The notes: a model not told the origin generated them from the letters alone. Counted from the first letter of the stretch, positions 26,374 to 34,963 are shown. The stretch: DNA of 38,401 nt from Bacteroidales bacterium (GCA_017965765.1 JAGCPJ010000045.1:1-38401), one strand, 5' to 3'. A program made the numbers and translations.

Positions 26374-27327
26374 TTAGTGGATAAACACTGTGTCACAAAT
26401 CACGGGAGCAATGGCGGCAAAAACCCCTCTGCCGTTCTCCACGTTGCTGTAAAGGTTCAGTGGTTCGACAGCGCCCAGAAACAGGTTGCTGTAAGCGTCT
26501 GGCGCCTGGTATGCCTCTTGGCTTTTACGATAACGATAGCACGACTCTGAGAGACCGCTCATTTTGACCACGACATAGCCTGTGCGTACAATGGAATCCG
26601 CAACGACATCATCACCACATCCGTATGAAGCATGGGAATGACCATTGAAAAAGGCATTCACCTTCATGGTGTAAATGGTGTCATTGATAATCTCGTTACT
26701 GAACAGGAGCAAATCGGAGCCTTCATTTAGCAGCACGGGGTCATCGGTATTAATGGAGTTGTTCATCGTTCCCGAGGCGCAGGAGGAATAGCAAAGCACT
26801 CCTTTTGTATAGTAGTCACATACAAAAACAGCATCGATAGTGCTTTGATAATAAAGTTGCTCACGGGGTTGAGTTTTGAACGCGAACAAGATGGCGGGAC
26901 AAGCATTGCCATCGGAGTCCACGGTCGCATTTTCAATGATGGTAACATCCCTTACTACTGGTTGTTCCGGGACTTGGGTAGTAGCAAAAAGTGTGTCGAA
27001 ACCCGGAACAATTACCTTGCAGGAATACTCATGCAAGGCCTCCGCGAGGGTTGATCCTGTGTATAAGCCATTTGTTTCGTGATTCAGACGTTCTTCAAAT
27101 AGTCCGTCTTTATAGAGCAAGACCTCGGCGTTTGAGCAAGGCATAGGATGGACAGCCTCGAGACGCTGGGCCAGTGTCAGGTGGACCATTATAGGCTCCC
27201 CTCTCTGAAACACAGCGTTCAATGTGGGTATCGGTTCAAAGTCGGGATATTTGTAATCGGCAACCTGTTTACGGCATGAAACGAGTTCCATTACTGCAAA
27301 AAACAGGACAATCAGCATTCTTTTCAT
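26374..27327 (-). CDS. DUF4249 lipoprotein, partner of the TonB receptor
   Basis: The 317-aa product has a lipoprotein signal (MKRMLIVLFFAVMELVSC, Cys18). The DUF4249 pattern follows: PTLNAVFQRGEPIMVHLTLAQRLE, NAEVLLYKDGLFEERL, NGLYTG and YSCKVIVPGFDTLFATTQVPEQP, which suggests Ig-like beta domains. DUF4249 proteins are surface or periplasmic-face lipoproteins encoded next to TonB receptors and probably help bind the ligand. Its start overlaps the stop of the preceding gene by 4 bp (ATGA) and its end is 13 nt from the receptor start. Function is inferred from the pairing. Confidence 0.87.
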   Translation of the reverse strand: MKRMLIVLFFAVMELVSCRKQVADYKYPDFEPIPTLNAVFQRGEPIMVHLTLAQRLEAVHPMPCSNAEVLLYKDGLFEERLNHETNGLYTGSTLAEALHEYSCKVIVPGFDTLFATTQVPEQPVVRDVTIIENATVDSDGNACPAILFAFKTQPREQLYYQSTIDAVFVCDYYTKGVLCYSSCASGTMNNSINTDDPVLLNEGSDLLLFSNEIINDTIYTMKVNAFFNGHSHASYGCGDDVVADSIVRTGYVVVKMSGLSESCYRYRKSQEAYQAPDAYSNLFLGAVEPLNLYSNVENGRGVFAAIAPVICDTVFIH

Positions 27328-27941
27328 AGACGGACCGTAATTCCAAACCGATGGATGGGCTTAATAAGATATTCGTCGGCCTCAATTCTATAGATTTTGT
27401 TCAGATTATCATACACCAACTCGTAAAAAATGCCCACATGGCTTGTCGGGTTGATCGCCACTCCTATACCGCCGCGATAACAAAAATCGCTTCTTATCGG
27501 TTCACAATAGTTCGTATCTGTGAACTGTGGTGTATATTTTTCAGTGACAGTTCTTCCGCCCAGTTCGCCTCGTCCATAGATATCCACGAGATTAAAGTCA
27601 GGGAACCAGATGGACAAGGGATGCAACTCCAAACCAACACCATAATGGTAATAATTGACACCAACTTTACCATCGAAAACCAATTCTGACTGAGAGCCGT
27701 CCTCTTGAACAAAACCACCAATAGACACATAGGAACGATGTAGGCCATAGCCGACAAAAATCCCAGTATAACACCAGTTAGTCAGGCCATAATCCACCGC
27801 AACATGGAAGCCAGGATATCCACGATCAAATTGAGACATCTCCTTTTGTATTTGTTTTGAATATCCAATGTTAATTTTAACCTGTCCAAATACATTGGAG
27901 ATAAGCAAGAACAGACTTAGAGTTAAACCGATGAAACGCAT
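27324..27941 (-). CDS. Small outer-membrane beta-barrel protein
   Basis: The 205-aa product has a signal peptide (about 1-19, SLFLLISNVFG, then QVKINIGYSKQ). The rest alternates aromatic and small residues as in an 8-stranded barrel (YTGIFVGYGLHRSYVSIGGF, YHYGVGLELHPLSIWF, GGIGVAINPTSHVGIFYELVYDNL) and ends RFGITVRL, a typical barrel end. No specific family recognised. It lies 1 nt after the lipoprotein gene and overlaps the DUF4249 gene by 4 bp, so it belongs to the receptor operon. Confidence 0.8.
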   Translation of the reverse strand: MRFIGLTLSLFLLISNVFGQVKINIGYSKQIQKEMSQFDRGYPGFHVAVDYGLTNWCYTGIFVGYGLHRSYVSIGGFVQEDGSQSELVFDGKVGVNYYHYGVGLELHPLSIWFPDFNLVDIYGRGELGGRTVTEKYTPQFTDTNYCEPIRSDFCYRGGIGVAINPTSHVGIFYELVYDNLNKIYRIEADEYLIKPIHRFGITVRL

Positions 27942-27942
27942 A

Positions 27943-28908
27943 TTATTGCATATTTAATATACCTACATTACACTTGAAATGAACTTTTCCTGCATCAGCA
28001 GTCCTTGCATAGCTATCCGTACCTCCAATATGCACATCCTGAATTATTGAATTAGTGAAAAATTTTATGTTTTTTTCAAGACTGGAAACCGTGCTTGGTG
28101 TTTCGTAGCTGTATGTATTATCATGACGTTTCCATGTGTTATTCGCATAATAGTCGCATGCCGTATGAGTCGAAAGCGTAATTGTTCTATAACACCCAAA
28201 CCAAGCAACAGAATAATGATATGGTTTGGCATAATAACGCAAATTCAAAAAGCTATAGCTGCCACCTAAGGATCCATTGGTAATAGTTATTGAAAACACT
28301 ATTTTATTAAAACCATCAACATGTTCATCCTCAAGCGAACTACCACAGTTATTTGAGTTATCTTTTGAATTACTGACAAAAGAATGATACACAACTTTAT
28401 TCGAACAAATCCCCATAGGATCCCAAACACTTAATTCTTTCGCATTTTCAGTTGGAGTGGCCAACAAACCATTTTCAACAATTCTATAGGTGCTGTCTTT
28501 TACCTGGAACAAGCCTTCTTGATTTGCAACATTTCTAAACGGATGGTTATAAAGACGCGATTCAAACATGAATTCGTCTTCTCCGACCAATATGAGTTGA
28601 TAACGATCACAATTCGCCTCAACAAATGCTTTTAACTCCTCTAAAGTTTTAAAACGTTTTTCAGGATCCAATTCAAAATATGCTTGATCCATTATCTCTC
28701 CATACGACATGAAACCATCCTGTTGATCGGCATTCAAATAATCATACACCTCATCAAAAGAGTCAAAATGCAGTACGTTTTCTTGCATCAGAGTTAATCT
28801 GCTTTTGTTAGAGAATTGTGTTTGTTTGTCTTGGTTTTCTTTTTTGCATCCTACAATTAACAGCATCATAGCCAGCATTACTGTAGTGAATAACTTGTTT
28901 GTTTTCAT
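27943..28908 (-). CDS. Hypothetical lipoprotein of the receptor operon
   Basis: From ATG 28908 the product has 321 aa with a lipobox MLAMMLLIVGCKK, so it is a lipidated exported protein. A longer in-frame reading to 29100 lacks a signal peptide and overlaps the preceding gene, so I reject it. The region after the signal has an acidic helical part (HFDSFDEVYDYLNADQQDGF, KRFKTLEELKAFVEANCDRY). The C-terminal half is rich in Ser, Thr, Asn, Tyr and contains several Cys. I do not recognise a family. It may be a surface-exposed binding protein. Confidence 0.75.
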   Translation of the reverse strand: MKTNKLFTTVMLAMMLLIVGCKKENQDKQTQFSNKSRLTLMQENVLHFDSFDEVYDYLNADQQDGFMSYGEIMDQAYFELDPEKRFKTLEELKAFVEANCDRYQLILVGEDEFMFESRLYNHPFRNVANQEGLFQVKDSTYRIVENGLLATPTENAKELSVWDPMGICSNKVVYHSFVSNSKDNSNNCGSSLEDEHVDGFNKIVFSITITNGSLGGSYSFLNLRYYAKPYHYSVAWFGCYRTITLSTHTACDYYANNTWKRHDNTYSYETPSTVSSLEKNIKFFTNSIIQDVHIGGTDSYARTADAGKVHFKCNVGILNMQ

Positions 28909-28939
28909 ATTATTGTATTTTAAGTTAAAATTTCCTCTG

Positions 28940-29323
28940 TTAGCAATTTGACACAGTGAACTCCCCGTAATACTCATCCCCGTTGGGAAGGGTGAACGTG
29001 ACGATGTAGTTACCCGTGGTGAAAATGTAGAATTCCACCCCGTCAGGCGTGTGGGTGGACTGAATCTGTGTTTCCCCAGAAGGAACCCTAGAAATCTCAA
29101 TGGAAACCTGACCTAAGTTTTCCAGAAAGACTACCATGAGGACATGGCCGTCAATGAAGGCTTGGATGGAGGAAGTCTTGGGATGATTATGGGTTCCTAA
29201 TTCTTTAATAGGAATGCCACTATATCCATCGGCCTTGATAAAACCCGTGGCTATGCACCAAATTGTTGGCATCAAAAAGCCAACTAACAAAACTAAGTGC
29301 TTTAATCTGTGTAACTTTTGCAT
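28940..29323 (-). CDS. DUF3244-like small exported protein
   Basis: The 127-aa product has an N-terminal hydrophobic signal (HLVLLVGFLMPTIWCIATG). The C-terminal part is shaped like the DUF3244 domain: SIQAFIDGHVLMVVFLENLGQVSIEIS, then GETQIQS and TGNYIVTFTLPNGDEYYGEFTV. DUF3244 proteins are small secreted Ig-like proteins of Bacteroidales with no known role. It is the first gene of the operon, 22-30 nt after a -7 box, and 31 nt before the lipoprotein gene. Confidence 0.75.
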   Translation of the reverse strand: MQKLHRLKHLVLLVGFLMPTIWCIATGFIKADGYSGIPIKELGTHNHPKTSSIQAFIDGHVLMVVFLENLGQVSIEISRVPSGETQIQSTHTPDGVEFYIFTTGNYIVTFTLPNGDEYYGEFTVSNC

Positions 29324-29350
29324 AACTTTTTATATTGGTAATGTGTTATG

Positions 29351-29358
29351 CAAAAATA
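29351..29358 (-). promoter_or_regulatory. -7 promoter box of the receptor operon
   Basis: The minus strand reads TATTTTTG, a perfect TAnnTTTG element, 28 nt upstream of the DUF3244-like start. It lies in the 101-nt gap after the TPR regulator, so the operon can be controlled separately from that gene. Confidence 0.6.
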
Positions 29359-29424
29359 ATATACGAAAATAATCCCTGTCAAGGAAAAGAATGTATGGAT
29401 TTGTATGGGTTTTTATGCAACGTC

Positions 29425-31153
29425 TTATAAATCAGAAGAATATGAAAAGTTTCGCAACGTAGTGACAAGGGTCTTATCCCCTAAAATACTTTTAATTTTT
29501 CTGGAATGCTCCGACACCGTGGGGTATTCCTTTTGCATCAAAGCAGAAACGTCAGCATCGCTCAGCCCCAGCAGATACAAGCAACAATAAGTGAGATCTC
29601 CGTTGGAAAGATTCGGATAGGATTTTTTGAGACGGATTGTAAATCGGTTGAAATGATGGTCGGCCGCATCACGCAAAGCCAATAATTGTTCCCTGTTTAA
29701 AGCGTAATCCTTGTAAAAGGAACACTTCATTTGCGACTTGAACTGCCCTTCTTTTACGCGCCGTGAAATCAATTTGCAAATAGGCTCGTCTTGAAAACAA
29801 TCGGCTTGCTCTCGGTGTTCAATGTTTGTTCCATCCCGTTGTTTGATTTTGTCTTTCAGTTCACGTAATTCCTGGTTGCTCTTCTTCAATTTGGAAGACA
29901 GCGCTGCTTGAAAAGTCTTATGCGCTTTTTGTTTCTCCTCCACGATGCGCTCCAAATGCTTTTTTGTGATCTCTATGATATAAAATGAATACAAGGACGG
30001 CAACCGTGATCAAAGATCCTAAAACAACAAGCCACTGTTTTTTAGCTTTTTTGATTCTCAGCCCTTGTTGAATATCCTGATGTTCCTTCACGTAACGTTG
30101 CCAAAGAGCCGTCAGTTTCGAATGAAGATTACCTTCCTTGTCTTTTATGATTACATATTTCGCATTCGTTTGGGCATATTCATTCGCTTTCAGCGTATCC
30201 CCATGGACCAAGGCCATCTTATGCAACCTATCTGCAGCCAGTATTTTACTGTCAACACGATTCGTATTATCATAAACGTATTTCAGATAAAACCATGACG
30301 AATCGTAATTTAATTCATAATAATAAATATCGCCGAGGGCAAGACAACGCGATAAAAACTCGTCATTGTTTTTGGCTTTTTCTTTCAAATTGCGTAATAC
30401 CGCTATTGGTTGGTTTGACTGGTGGTTCCTTTCGTAGGACATAAAAGCCTGTCTTGCAATAATATCCCGGAATATTTGATGGTTTGTGTCAGCTAACATT
30501 TCTAGGGCTTGCCTATAATAACAATCGGCACTGTCATATTGTGCCATCATATTGTAATACGCCCCTATTTCATCCAACATCCAAGCTAAATGCCATGGTT
30601 CGGCATCATGTTTATTATAATAAATCAAGGAATGCTTCCCAAAATAAATGGCTTGTTCATGAAGGTATTGATCGGAAAAAAGCATCGTCAAATGCGTGTA
30701 TGTCAATGCCATAAACTTCGCCTTGTACCCCACCAGATCCTTCTCCTGATAATGTCCCTCCATGATCTCCAGCGCCTTGAGGTATTCCTGGCAAGCCTCC
30801 ACTACACTGTCCATCTCATAATAGCCCACACCGTTCATGTAATGGCAACGGGCGGACAGGAACGGACAACCCAACGAGTCGTAATGGGCCTTGGCTTCCT
30901 GCAGTTCGGGACGATTCAGTTGGACCAAATCGTTCTTGTAAAGCGCCTCGGAAAGGAGCAATTGATAATAAGGATCCTCCTTCGGAGAGGCCTGCAACAG
31001 GATCAAGGCGCTGTCAGGGCTGGTCTGCATCAAGCTGTCGATGGACATCAGTTCCGGGCATGGATTCCCCTTCGACTCCACGACCGGCGAATTACAAGTA
31101 ACCAATACCATCATCAACAAGAACCCAGTAACACCATGTATTTTCTTCACCAA
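29425..31153 (-). pseudogene. TPR / membrane / HTH regulator split by a frameshift in a run of six A
   Basis: Two overlapping frames make one recognisable protein. The upstream frame (31153 to 29918) has a lipobox-like signal (MVLVTC, Cys20), TPR-type helical repeats (ADCYYRQALEMLAD and similar), and a membrane segment at about 374-393. It then runs out of frame after YHRDHKK. The downstream frame (ending 29425) continues with HLERIVEEKQKAHKTFQAA, a coiled coil and a C-terminal HTH (LTYCCLYLLGLSDADVSALMQ). The run of A at 29965-29960 is where they join: with five A instead of six the frame is open, giving 575 aa. The type is a known Bacteroidales sensor-regulator. Cause may be a real mutation, slippage or a sequence error. 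Confidence 0.8.
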
Positions 31154-31173
31154 TCCAAGTATAATTTAATGTG

Positions 31174-31207
31174 CAAAATTACTCAAAATCCATCAAATTC
31201 AATCAAA
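31174..31207 (-). promoter_or_regulatory. Promoter of the TPR regulator
   Basis: The minus strand has TAATTTTG (31181-31174) with a TTTG -33 box at 31207-31204, 22 nt apart. The -7 box lies 20 nt before the ATG at 31153. Three similar TCAAAAT/TCAAATT/TCAAAAC words fill the region. Confidence 0.65.
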
Positions 31208-31314
31208 ACTTCCCCCTTTTCATAGAGGGGTGCCGTGTATTAACCGCAAATAACCGAGCGATTTTTGATTTTATTTTTTAGCGTTCTTGTTTGGATGGGG
31301 CAGATATCTCCCGT

Positions 31315-31334
31315 CAGAGCTTTTGGGAGCTCTG
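31315..31334. other. Hairpin near the IS remnant
   Basis: CAGAGCT (31315-31321) and AGCTCTG (31328-31334) form a 7-bp stem with a 6-nt loop, and GAGCTCTG recurs at 31349-31356. The stretch 31208-31387, between the TPR promoter and the orfA remnant, has no other feature I can support. The hairpin could belong to an IS end. Confidence 0.35.
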
Positions 31335-31387
31335 AGGAAAGGCTCCCCGAGCTCTGCCGAGGATAACTGCCTTCCGTTGCGCTTGGG

Positions 31388-31669
31388 TTATGCCTGTCCT
31401 TGCTGGCCCTGCGCCCGATCCGCCTCATCCGCACCCAAGTCGAGCTCCATCTCCAGCTATCCTATCCGACGCTCGGCCTTCGCCAGTTTCGACTCCTCGG
31501 GGTTCCGCTTGAACCCCTGGATCCCGTTTTCAATGAACTCGTCACGCCATGCGGACAACTCCGCCATCGTGATCCCATACTTGCGGCTCAGCTCCTCGGC
31601 TGACTCGCCGCGCAGAAGCTCCAGCACCACTGTGCTCTTGAACTTCGCTGATTTTCTAACTCTTGACAT
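31388..31669 (-). pseudogene. Remnant of an IS transposase OrfA (helix-turn-helix subunit)
   Basis: The intact part (70 aa) reads like an IS3-type OrfA: KFKSTVVLELLRGESAEELS, RKYGITMAELSAWRDEFIEN, FKRNPEESKLAKAERRIG. Right after RIG there is a TAG (31459-31457). In the same frame the sequence goes on LEMELDLGADEADRAQGQQ and ends at TAA (31390-31388). In intact relatives this point continues with ELEMELDL, so the stop looks like a mutation. No OrfB follows and I see no clear terminal inverted repeats, so the element is dead. GC is higher than in the regulator block beside it. Confidence 0.75.
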
Positions 31670-31746
31670 ACGAACACAAAATTATTCTTTTTTTTTCGTC
31701 TTATTTTGTGCTCGGTCAAATTAGCGGCTAATATAAGTTCCCTTTT

Positions 31747-33885
31747 TTATTTGTTTCTCAAACTCAAGCTGATCCGTTTCCGGTCCACGTCCACGTCGAG
31801 CACTTTCACGCGAACGCGTTGGTTGAGGCGCACCACCTCATTGGGGTCTTTGATGTAATGGTCGGCCATCTGGCTGATGTGGACAAGTCCGTCCTGATGC
31901 ACGCCGATATCGACAAAAGCGCCGAAAGCGGTGATGTTGGTGACGATGCCGTTGAGGGTCATGCCCGGCTTGAGGTCCTCGATGTCGCGGATATCCTTGT
32001 CGAACTCAAAGGCCACGAAGCTCTGGCGCGGGTCACGGCCAGGCTTCTCCAGCTCCTTGAGGATGTCGCTGACGGTCTCCATGCCGAACTCCTGTTCCAC
32101 ATAGTCCTTGGGGTCGATCTTGGCAATGAGCTCTTTGTTGCCGACAAGGTCATTTACCTTGACTCCCAGTCGATTAGCCATCTTCTCTACGATATGGTAG
32201 CTCTCTGGATGGACGGCGCTCTGGTCAAGTGGGTTGTCGCCGTCATGGATACGGAGGAATCCCGCACATTGTTCGAAGGCTTTGTCGCCAAGGCGAGGCA
32301 CCTCATGCAGCTGTTTGCGGTTTTTGAACCCGCCGTGTTCTTCACGGTAGCCGATGATGTTGGAAGCCAAGGCGGGACCCACGCCACTCACGTAGGACAG
32401 CAGCTGCTGGCTGGCGGTGTTAAGCTCCACGCCAACAGCGTTGACACAGCTCATCACGGTCTGGTCGAGACTTTCCCCCAGTTTCTTTTGATCGACATCA
32501 TGCTGGTATTGTCCCACACCGATGCTCTTCGGGTCGATCTTCACCAACTCGGCCAATGGGTCCATCAGTCGGCGGCCAATGCTGACGGCACCCCGCACGG
32601 TGATGTCGTAATCGGGGAACTCATCACGGGCAATCTTGGAGGCGGAATACACCGAGGCGCCGCTCTCGCTCACCATCACAGCGGTGAGGTCACGGTCGAA
32701 CCTGATGTAGCGGATAAAGTCCTCCGTCTCGCGCCCAGCGGTGCCGTTGCCGATGGCGATCACCTGTATTTTATATGCATCCACGAGGCTTTTGACCTTA
32801 CGCATGGCTCCGGCGACATCCGACTTCGGGGGATGAGGATAGATGGTCTCGTTATGGAGCAAGGCACCCGTCTCGCTCAGGACCACCACCTTGCATCCGG
32901 TACGGAAGCCCGGGTCGATGGCCAGCACCCGTTTTTGGCCCATAGGCGCTGCCAATAGCAGTTGTTTCAGGTTCTCAGCGAAGACGCGTATGGCCGTCTC
33001 GTCGGCTTTCTCCTTGTAAAAATTACGGATCTCCGTCTCGATGGAAGGCTCCAGCAAACGCTTCCAAGAGTCGGCGATGGCTTCGCTCACCACGGCCGAT
33101 GAGGCATTGTCCCTTTTCAGGAAGATGTTTCCCAGCATCTTGATGGCCGCACCGTCATCGACTTTGACTTTCACGCGAAGCACCCCCTCCTCTTCGGCAC
33201 GGAACAGCGCCAAGATCCTATGAGAGGGCGCCTTGGCGATGGGTTCGCTAAAATCGAAATACTGCTGGTAGGTCTTGCCTTCTACCTCTTTCCCTTTGAT
33301 GACGGTGGCGCTGATCTCGCCCGTCGTATGGAAGAGCTTACGGATACGGTTACGTCCGTTGATATGTTCCGAGACCCATTCCGCCATGATATCCTTGGCA
33401 CCTTGAAGGGCTTCCTCGACGGTGGTGACGCCCTTGGTCGCATTGACATAACGCGCTGCGAGGCGTTCCACCTCGTCCACATTCTGCGCCATGAGCTGGG
33501 CTGCCAAAGGCTCCAGTCCTTTTTCACGGGCCATGGCGGCACGGGTGCGACGTTTCGGCTTATATGGAAGATAGAGATCCTCCACCTCCTGCATGGTCGC
33601 GGCATCCAGTATCTTCTGTTCCAACTCCGGGGTGAGTTTCTCCTGTTCGCGGATGGAAGCAATGACGCTTTCCTTTCGTTTCAGCAGTTCAACAAGTTGC
33701 TCCAGACGTTTCTGGATGGCCGCCACCACCTCCTCGTTCATCGTGCCGGTCATCTCTTTACGGTAACGGGCGATAAAAGGAATGGTAGCCCCTTCGTTCA
33801 ACAGTTTTACCACATTGGCCACATGGTTTGGCGCCAAGTCCATTTCCTTGGCGATCTGCAGGCTGAATTGATTGTTTTCTAGCAT
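31747..33885 (-). CDS. tex: Tex family RNA-binding transcription accessory protein
   Basis: Tex is a conserved cytoplasmic nucleic-acid-binding protein linked to transcription. The 712-aa product has the N-terminal helical domain (ATIPFIARYRKEMTG near 33-47 and YLPYKPKRRTRA), and a YqgF-like RNase H fold near 320 (VLAIDPGFRTGCKVVV). Helix-hairpin-helix motifs follow (LSYVSGVGPALASNIIGYRE). An S1 domain lies at about 640-709 (GMTLNGIVTNITAFGAFVDIG). The length is near the short end of the family and all domains are complete. It is transcribed alone, divergently from lplA. Confidence 0.96.
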   Translation of the reverse strand: MLENNQFSLQIAKEMDLAPNHVANVVKLLNEGATIPFIARYRKEMTGTMNEEVVAAIQKRLEQLVELLKRKESVIASIREQEKLTPELEQKILDAATMQEVEDLYLPYKPKRRTRAAMAREKGLEPLAAQLMAQNVDEVERLAARYVNATKGVTTVEEALQGAKDIMAEWVSEHINGRNRIRKLFHTTGEISATVIKGKEVEGKTYQQYFDFSEPIAKAPSHRILALFRAEEEGVLRVKVKVDDGAAIKMLGNIFLKRDNASSAVVSEAIADSWKRLLEPSIETEIRNFYKEKADETAIRVFAENLKQLLLAAPMGQKRVLAIDPGFRTGCKVVVLSETGALLHNETIYPHPPKSDVAGAMRKVKSLVDAYKIQVIAIGNGTAGRETEDFIRYIRFDRDLTAVMVSESGASVYSASKIARDEFPDYDITVRGAVSIGRRLMDPLAELVKIDPKSIGVGQYQHDVDQKKLGESLDQTVMSCVNAVGVELNTASQQLLSYVSGVGPALASNIIGYREEHGGFKNRKQLHEVPRLGDKAFEQCAGFLRIHDGDNPLDQSAVHPESYHIVEKMANRLGVKVNDLVGNKELIAKIDPKDYVEQEFGMETVSDILKELEKPGRDPRQSFVAFEFDKDIRDIEDLKPGMTLNGIVTNITAFGAFVDIGVHQDGLVHISQMADHYIKDPNEVVRLNQRVRVKVLDVDVDRKRISLSLRNK

Positions 33886-33904
33886 GGTTTCGTCAATAGA
33901 TTCA

Positions 33905-33933
33905 CAAAAATACGATTATTAATGATATTTTTG
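33905..33933. promoter_or_regulatory. Back-to-back promoters of tex and lplA
   Basis: Minus strand 33912-33905 reads TATTTTTG (for tex, 20 nt before its ATG) and plus strand 33926-33933 reads TATTTTTG (for lplA, 5 nt before its ATG at 33938). The two identical -7 boxes are only 13 bp apart, so each promoter's -33 region falls in the other's initial transcribed region. Confidence 0.65.
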
Positions 33934-33937
33934 CGCC

Positions 33938-34900
33938 ATGAAAAGAATTCAAGTCATCGTCAGCGACCAATACGATCCTTTCCTCAATCGCGCCGTGGAG
34001 CAATATCTCACCGAGCAGCAGGAAGAAGGCATCGTGACCCTCTATCTTTGGAAAAACCAGAGGACTGTGGTCATCGGATACAACCAGAACCCCTACGCGG
34101 AGTGTAACGTCCAACTGCTGTTGGACGAAGGCGGCCATCTGATGCGGCGCGGCACAGGAGGCGGTGCCGTCTATCACGACCTGGGAAACATCAATTTCTC
34201 TTTCATCGCGGATAGGAAACTATATGATGTGAGAAGACAACTTGCTGTCGTACAGAAGGCGCTAAGTGCCTGGGGGCTGGATACCGAGATTTCAGGACGC
34301 AACGACCTCACCTGCCAGGGAAGGAAGTTTTCAGGCAACGCCTTTGCCAAAGGACAGGTCAACAACCTGCACCACGGTACCCTACTCATCAAGACCGACG
34401 GCGCGATGATGCAACGTTACCTCATCGTTGACAAGGCCAAGCTGCTGAAAAACGGCGTGAAGAGCGTGGCCAGCAGGGTGGTCAACCTTAGTGAACTCGT
34501 CCCAGAGCTGACATCCGAAAACATCAAGCAACCGCTGATTGAAGCTTTTGAAAACACCTACGAGTCAACCGCCACGGCGTTGGACTTCCATGCCTTGACC
34601 GCAATGCCAGAAGTCCAGGCCATCAAGGAAAAGATCGCTTCATACGACTTCCTGTTCGGCCGTTGGGAACACTTCAAGACCACGAAGAAAGCCCGTTTCC
34701 CTTGGGGCGGCGTGGAAATTGCCCTAAAGGTAGACGAAGCCGTCATCACCGACATTCAGATTGCCTCGGATTGCCTTGACACCGAGAGCATCGGAGAGGC
34801 TGAAAGAATGCTTAAAGGAAGCAGCACCAAGGTTGCACCTATGGTTGATGATGGCCAAGAAATCATCAAGGATATTATTGAATTGGTTTACGGTGAATAA
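33938..34900 (+). CDS. lplA: Lipoate-protein ligase A
   Basis: LplA activates free lipoate with ATP and attaches it to lipoyl domains of 2-oxoacid dehydrogenases and the glycine cleavage H protein. The 320-aa product has all key parts: RRGTGGGAVYHDLGN (70-84) for the lipoyl-AMP pocket, SGRNDLTCQGRKFSGNAF (119-136) with the reactive Lys130, and HHGTLL (145-150). A C-terminal accessory domain follows (from about 245). The -7 box is so close to the ATG that the mRNA may have almost no leader. The next in-frame Met (69) lies inside the catalytic domain, so this start must be right. Confidence 0.94.
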   Translation: MKRIQVIVSDQYDPFLNRAVEQYLTEQQEEGIVTLYLWKNQRTVVIGYNQNPYAECNVQLLLDEGGHLMRRGTGGGAVYHDLGNINFSFIADRKLYDVRRQLAVVQKALSAWGLDTEISGRNDLTCQGRKFSGNAFAKGQVNNLHHGTLLIKTDGAMMQRYLIVDKAKLLKNGVKSVASRVVNLSELVPELTSENIKQPLIEAFENTYESTATALDFHALTAMPEVQAIKEKIASYDFLFGRWEHFKTTKKARFPWGGVEIALKVDEAVITDIQIASDCLDTESIGEAERMLKGSSTKVAPMVDDGQEIIKDIIELVYGE

Positions 34901-34908
34901 AATATCCG

Positions 34909-34916
34909 TACCTTTG
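34909..34916 (+). promoter_or_regulatory. -7 promoter box of miaB
   Basis: TACCTTTG followed by CAG is a perfect TAnnTTTG element, 48 nt before the ATG at 34964. It starts 9 nt after the lplA stop. It rules against the in-frame TTG at 34928, which would sit just after the transcription start. Confidence 0.68.
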
Positions 34917-34932
34917 CAGCCGGCTTTTTGAA

Positions 34933-34963
34933 ACTTTCCACTTTCAACTCTCCACTTTCCACT
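34933..34963 (-). repeat. Four tandem heptamers in the miaB leader
   Basis: On the plus strand the units are ACTTTCC, ACTTTCA, ACTCTCC, ACTTTCC plus ACT, ending directly at the ATG. On the minus strand the unit is GGAAAGT, which fits the GGAA+3 pattern of the repeats in ftsK and around aspC. It fills most of the transcribed leader. Confidence 0.85.

Noticed and set aside
26361-26396. Longer N-terminus for the TonB receptor
   Set aside because: It overlaps the DUF4249 gene and precedes an obvious signal peptide that starts at 26360.
28909-29100. Longer N-terminus for the lipoprotein gene
   Set aside because: It lacks export features and runs through the end of the DUF3244-like gene; the lipoprotein signal begins at 28908.
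29960-29965. Programmed -1 frameshift (A AAA AAG) in the TPR regulator
   Set aside because: The frames need a +1 (or -2) shift; a -1 shift enters the third frame, which stops. Slippage or mutation remains possible.
31819-32958. 379-aa antisense open frame across tex
   Set aside because: Shadow of tex; composition is that of reverse-complemented GC-rich codons.
34928-34963. TTG start twelve codons upstream for miaB
   Set aside because: It would encode the heptamer repeat and lies at the transcription start; the ATG at 34964 begins the conserved KYFLLPFGCQMN.
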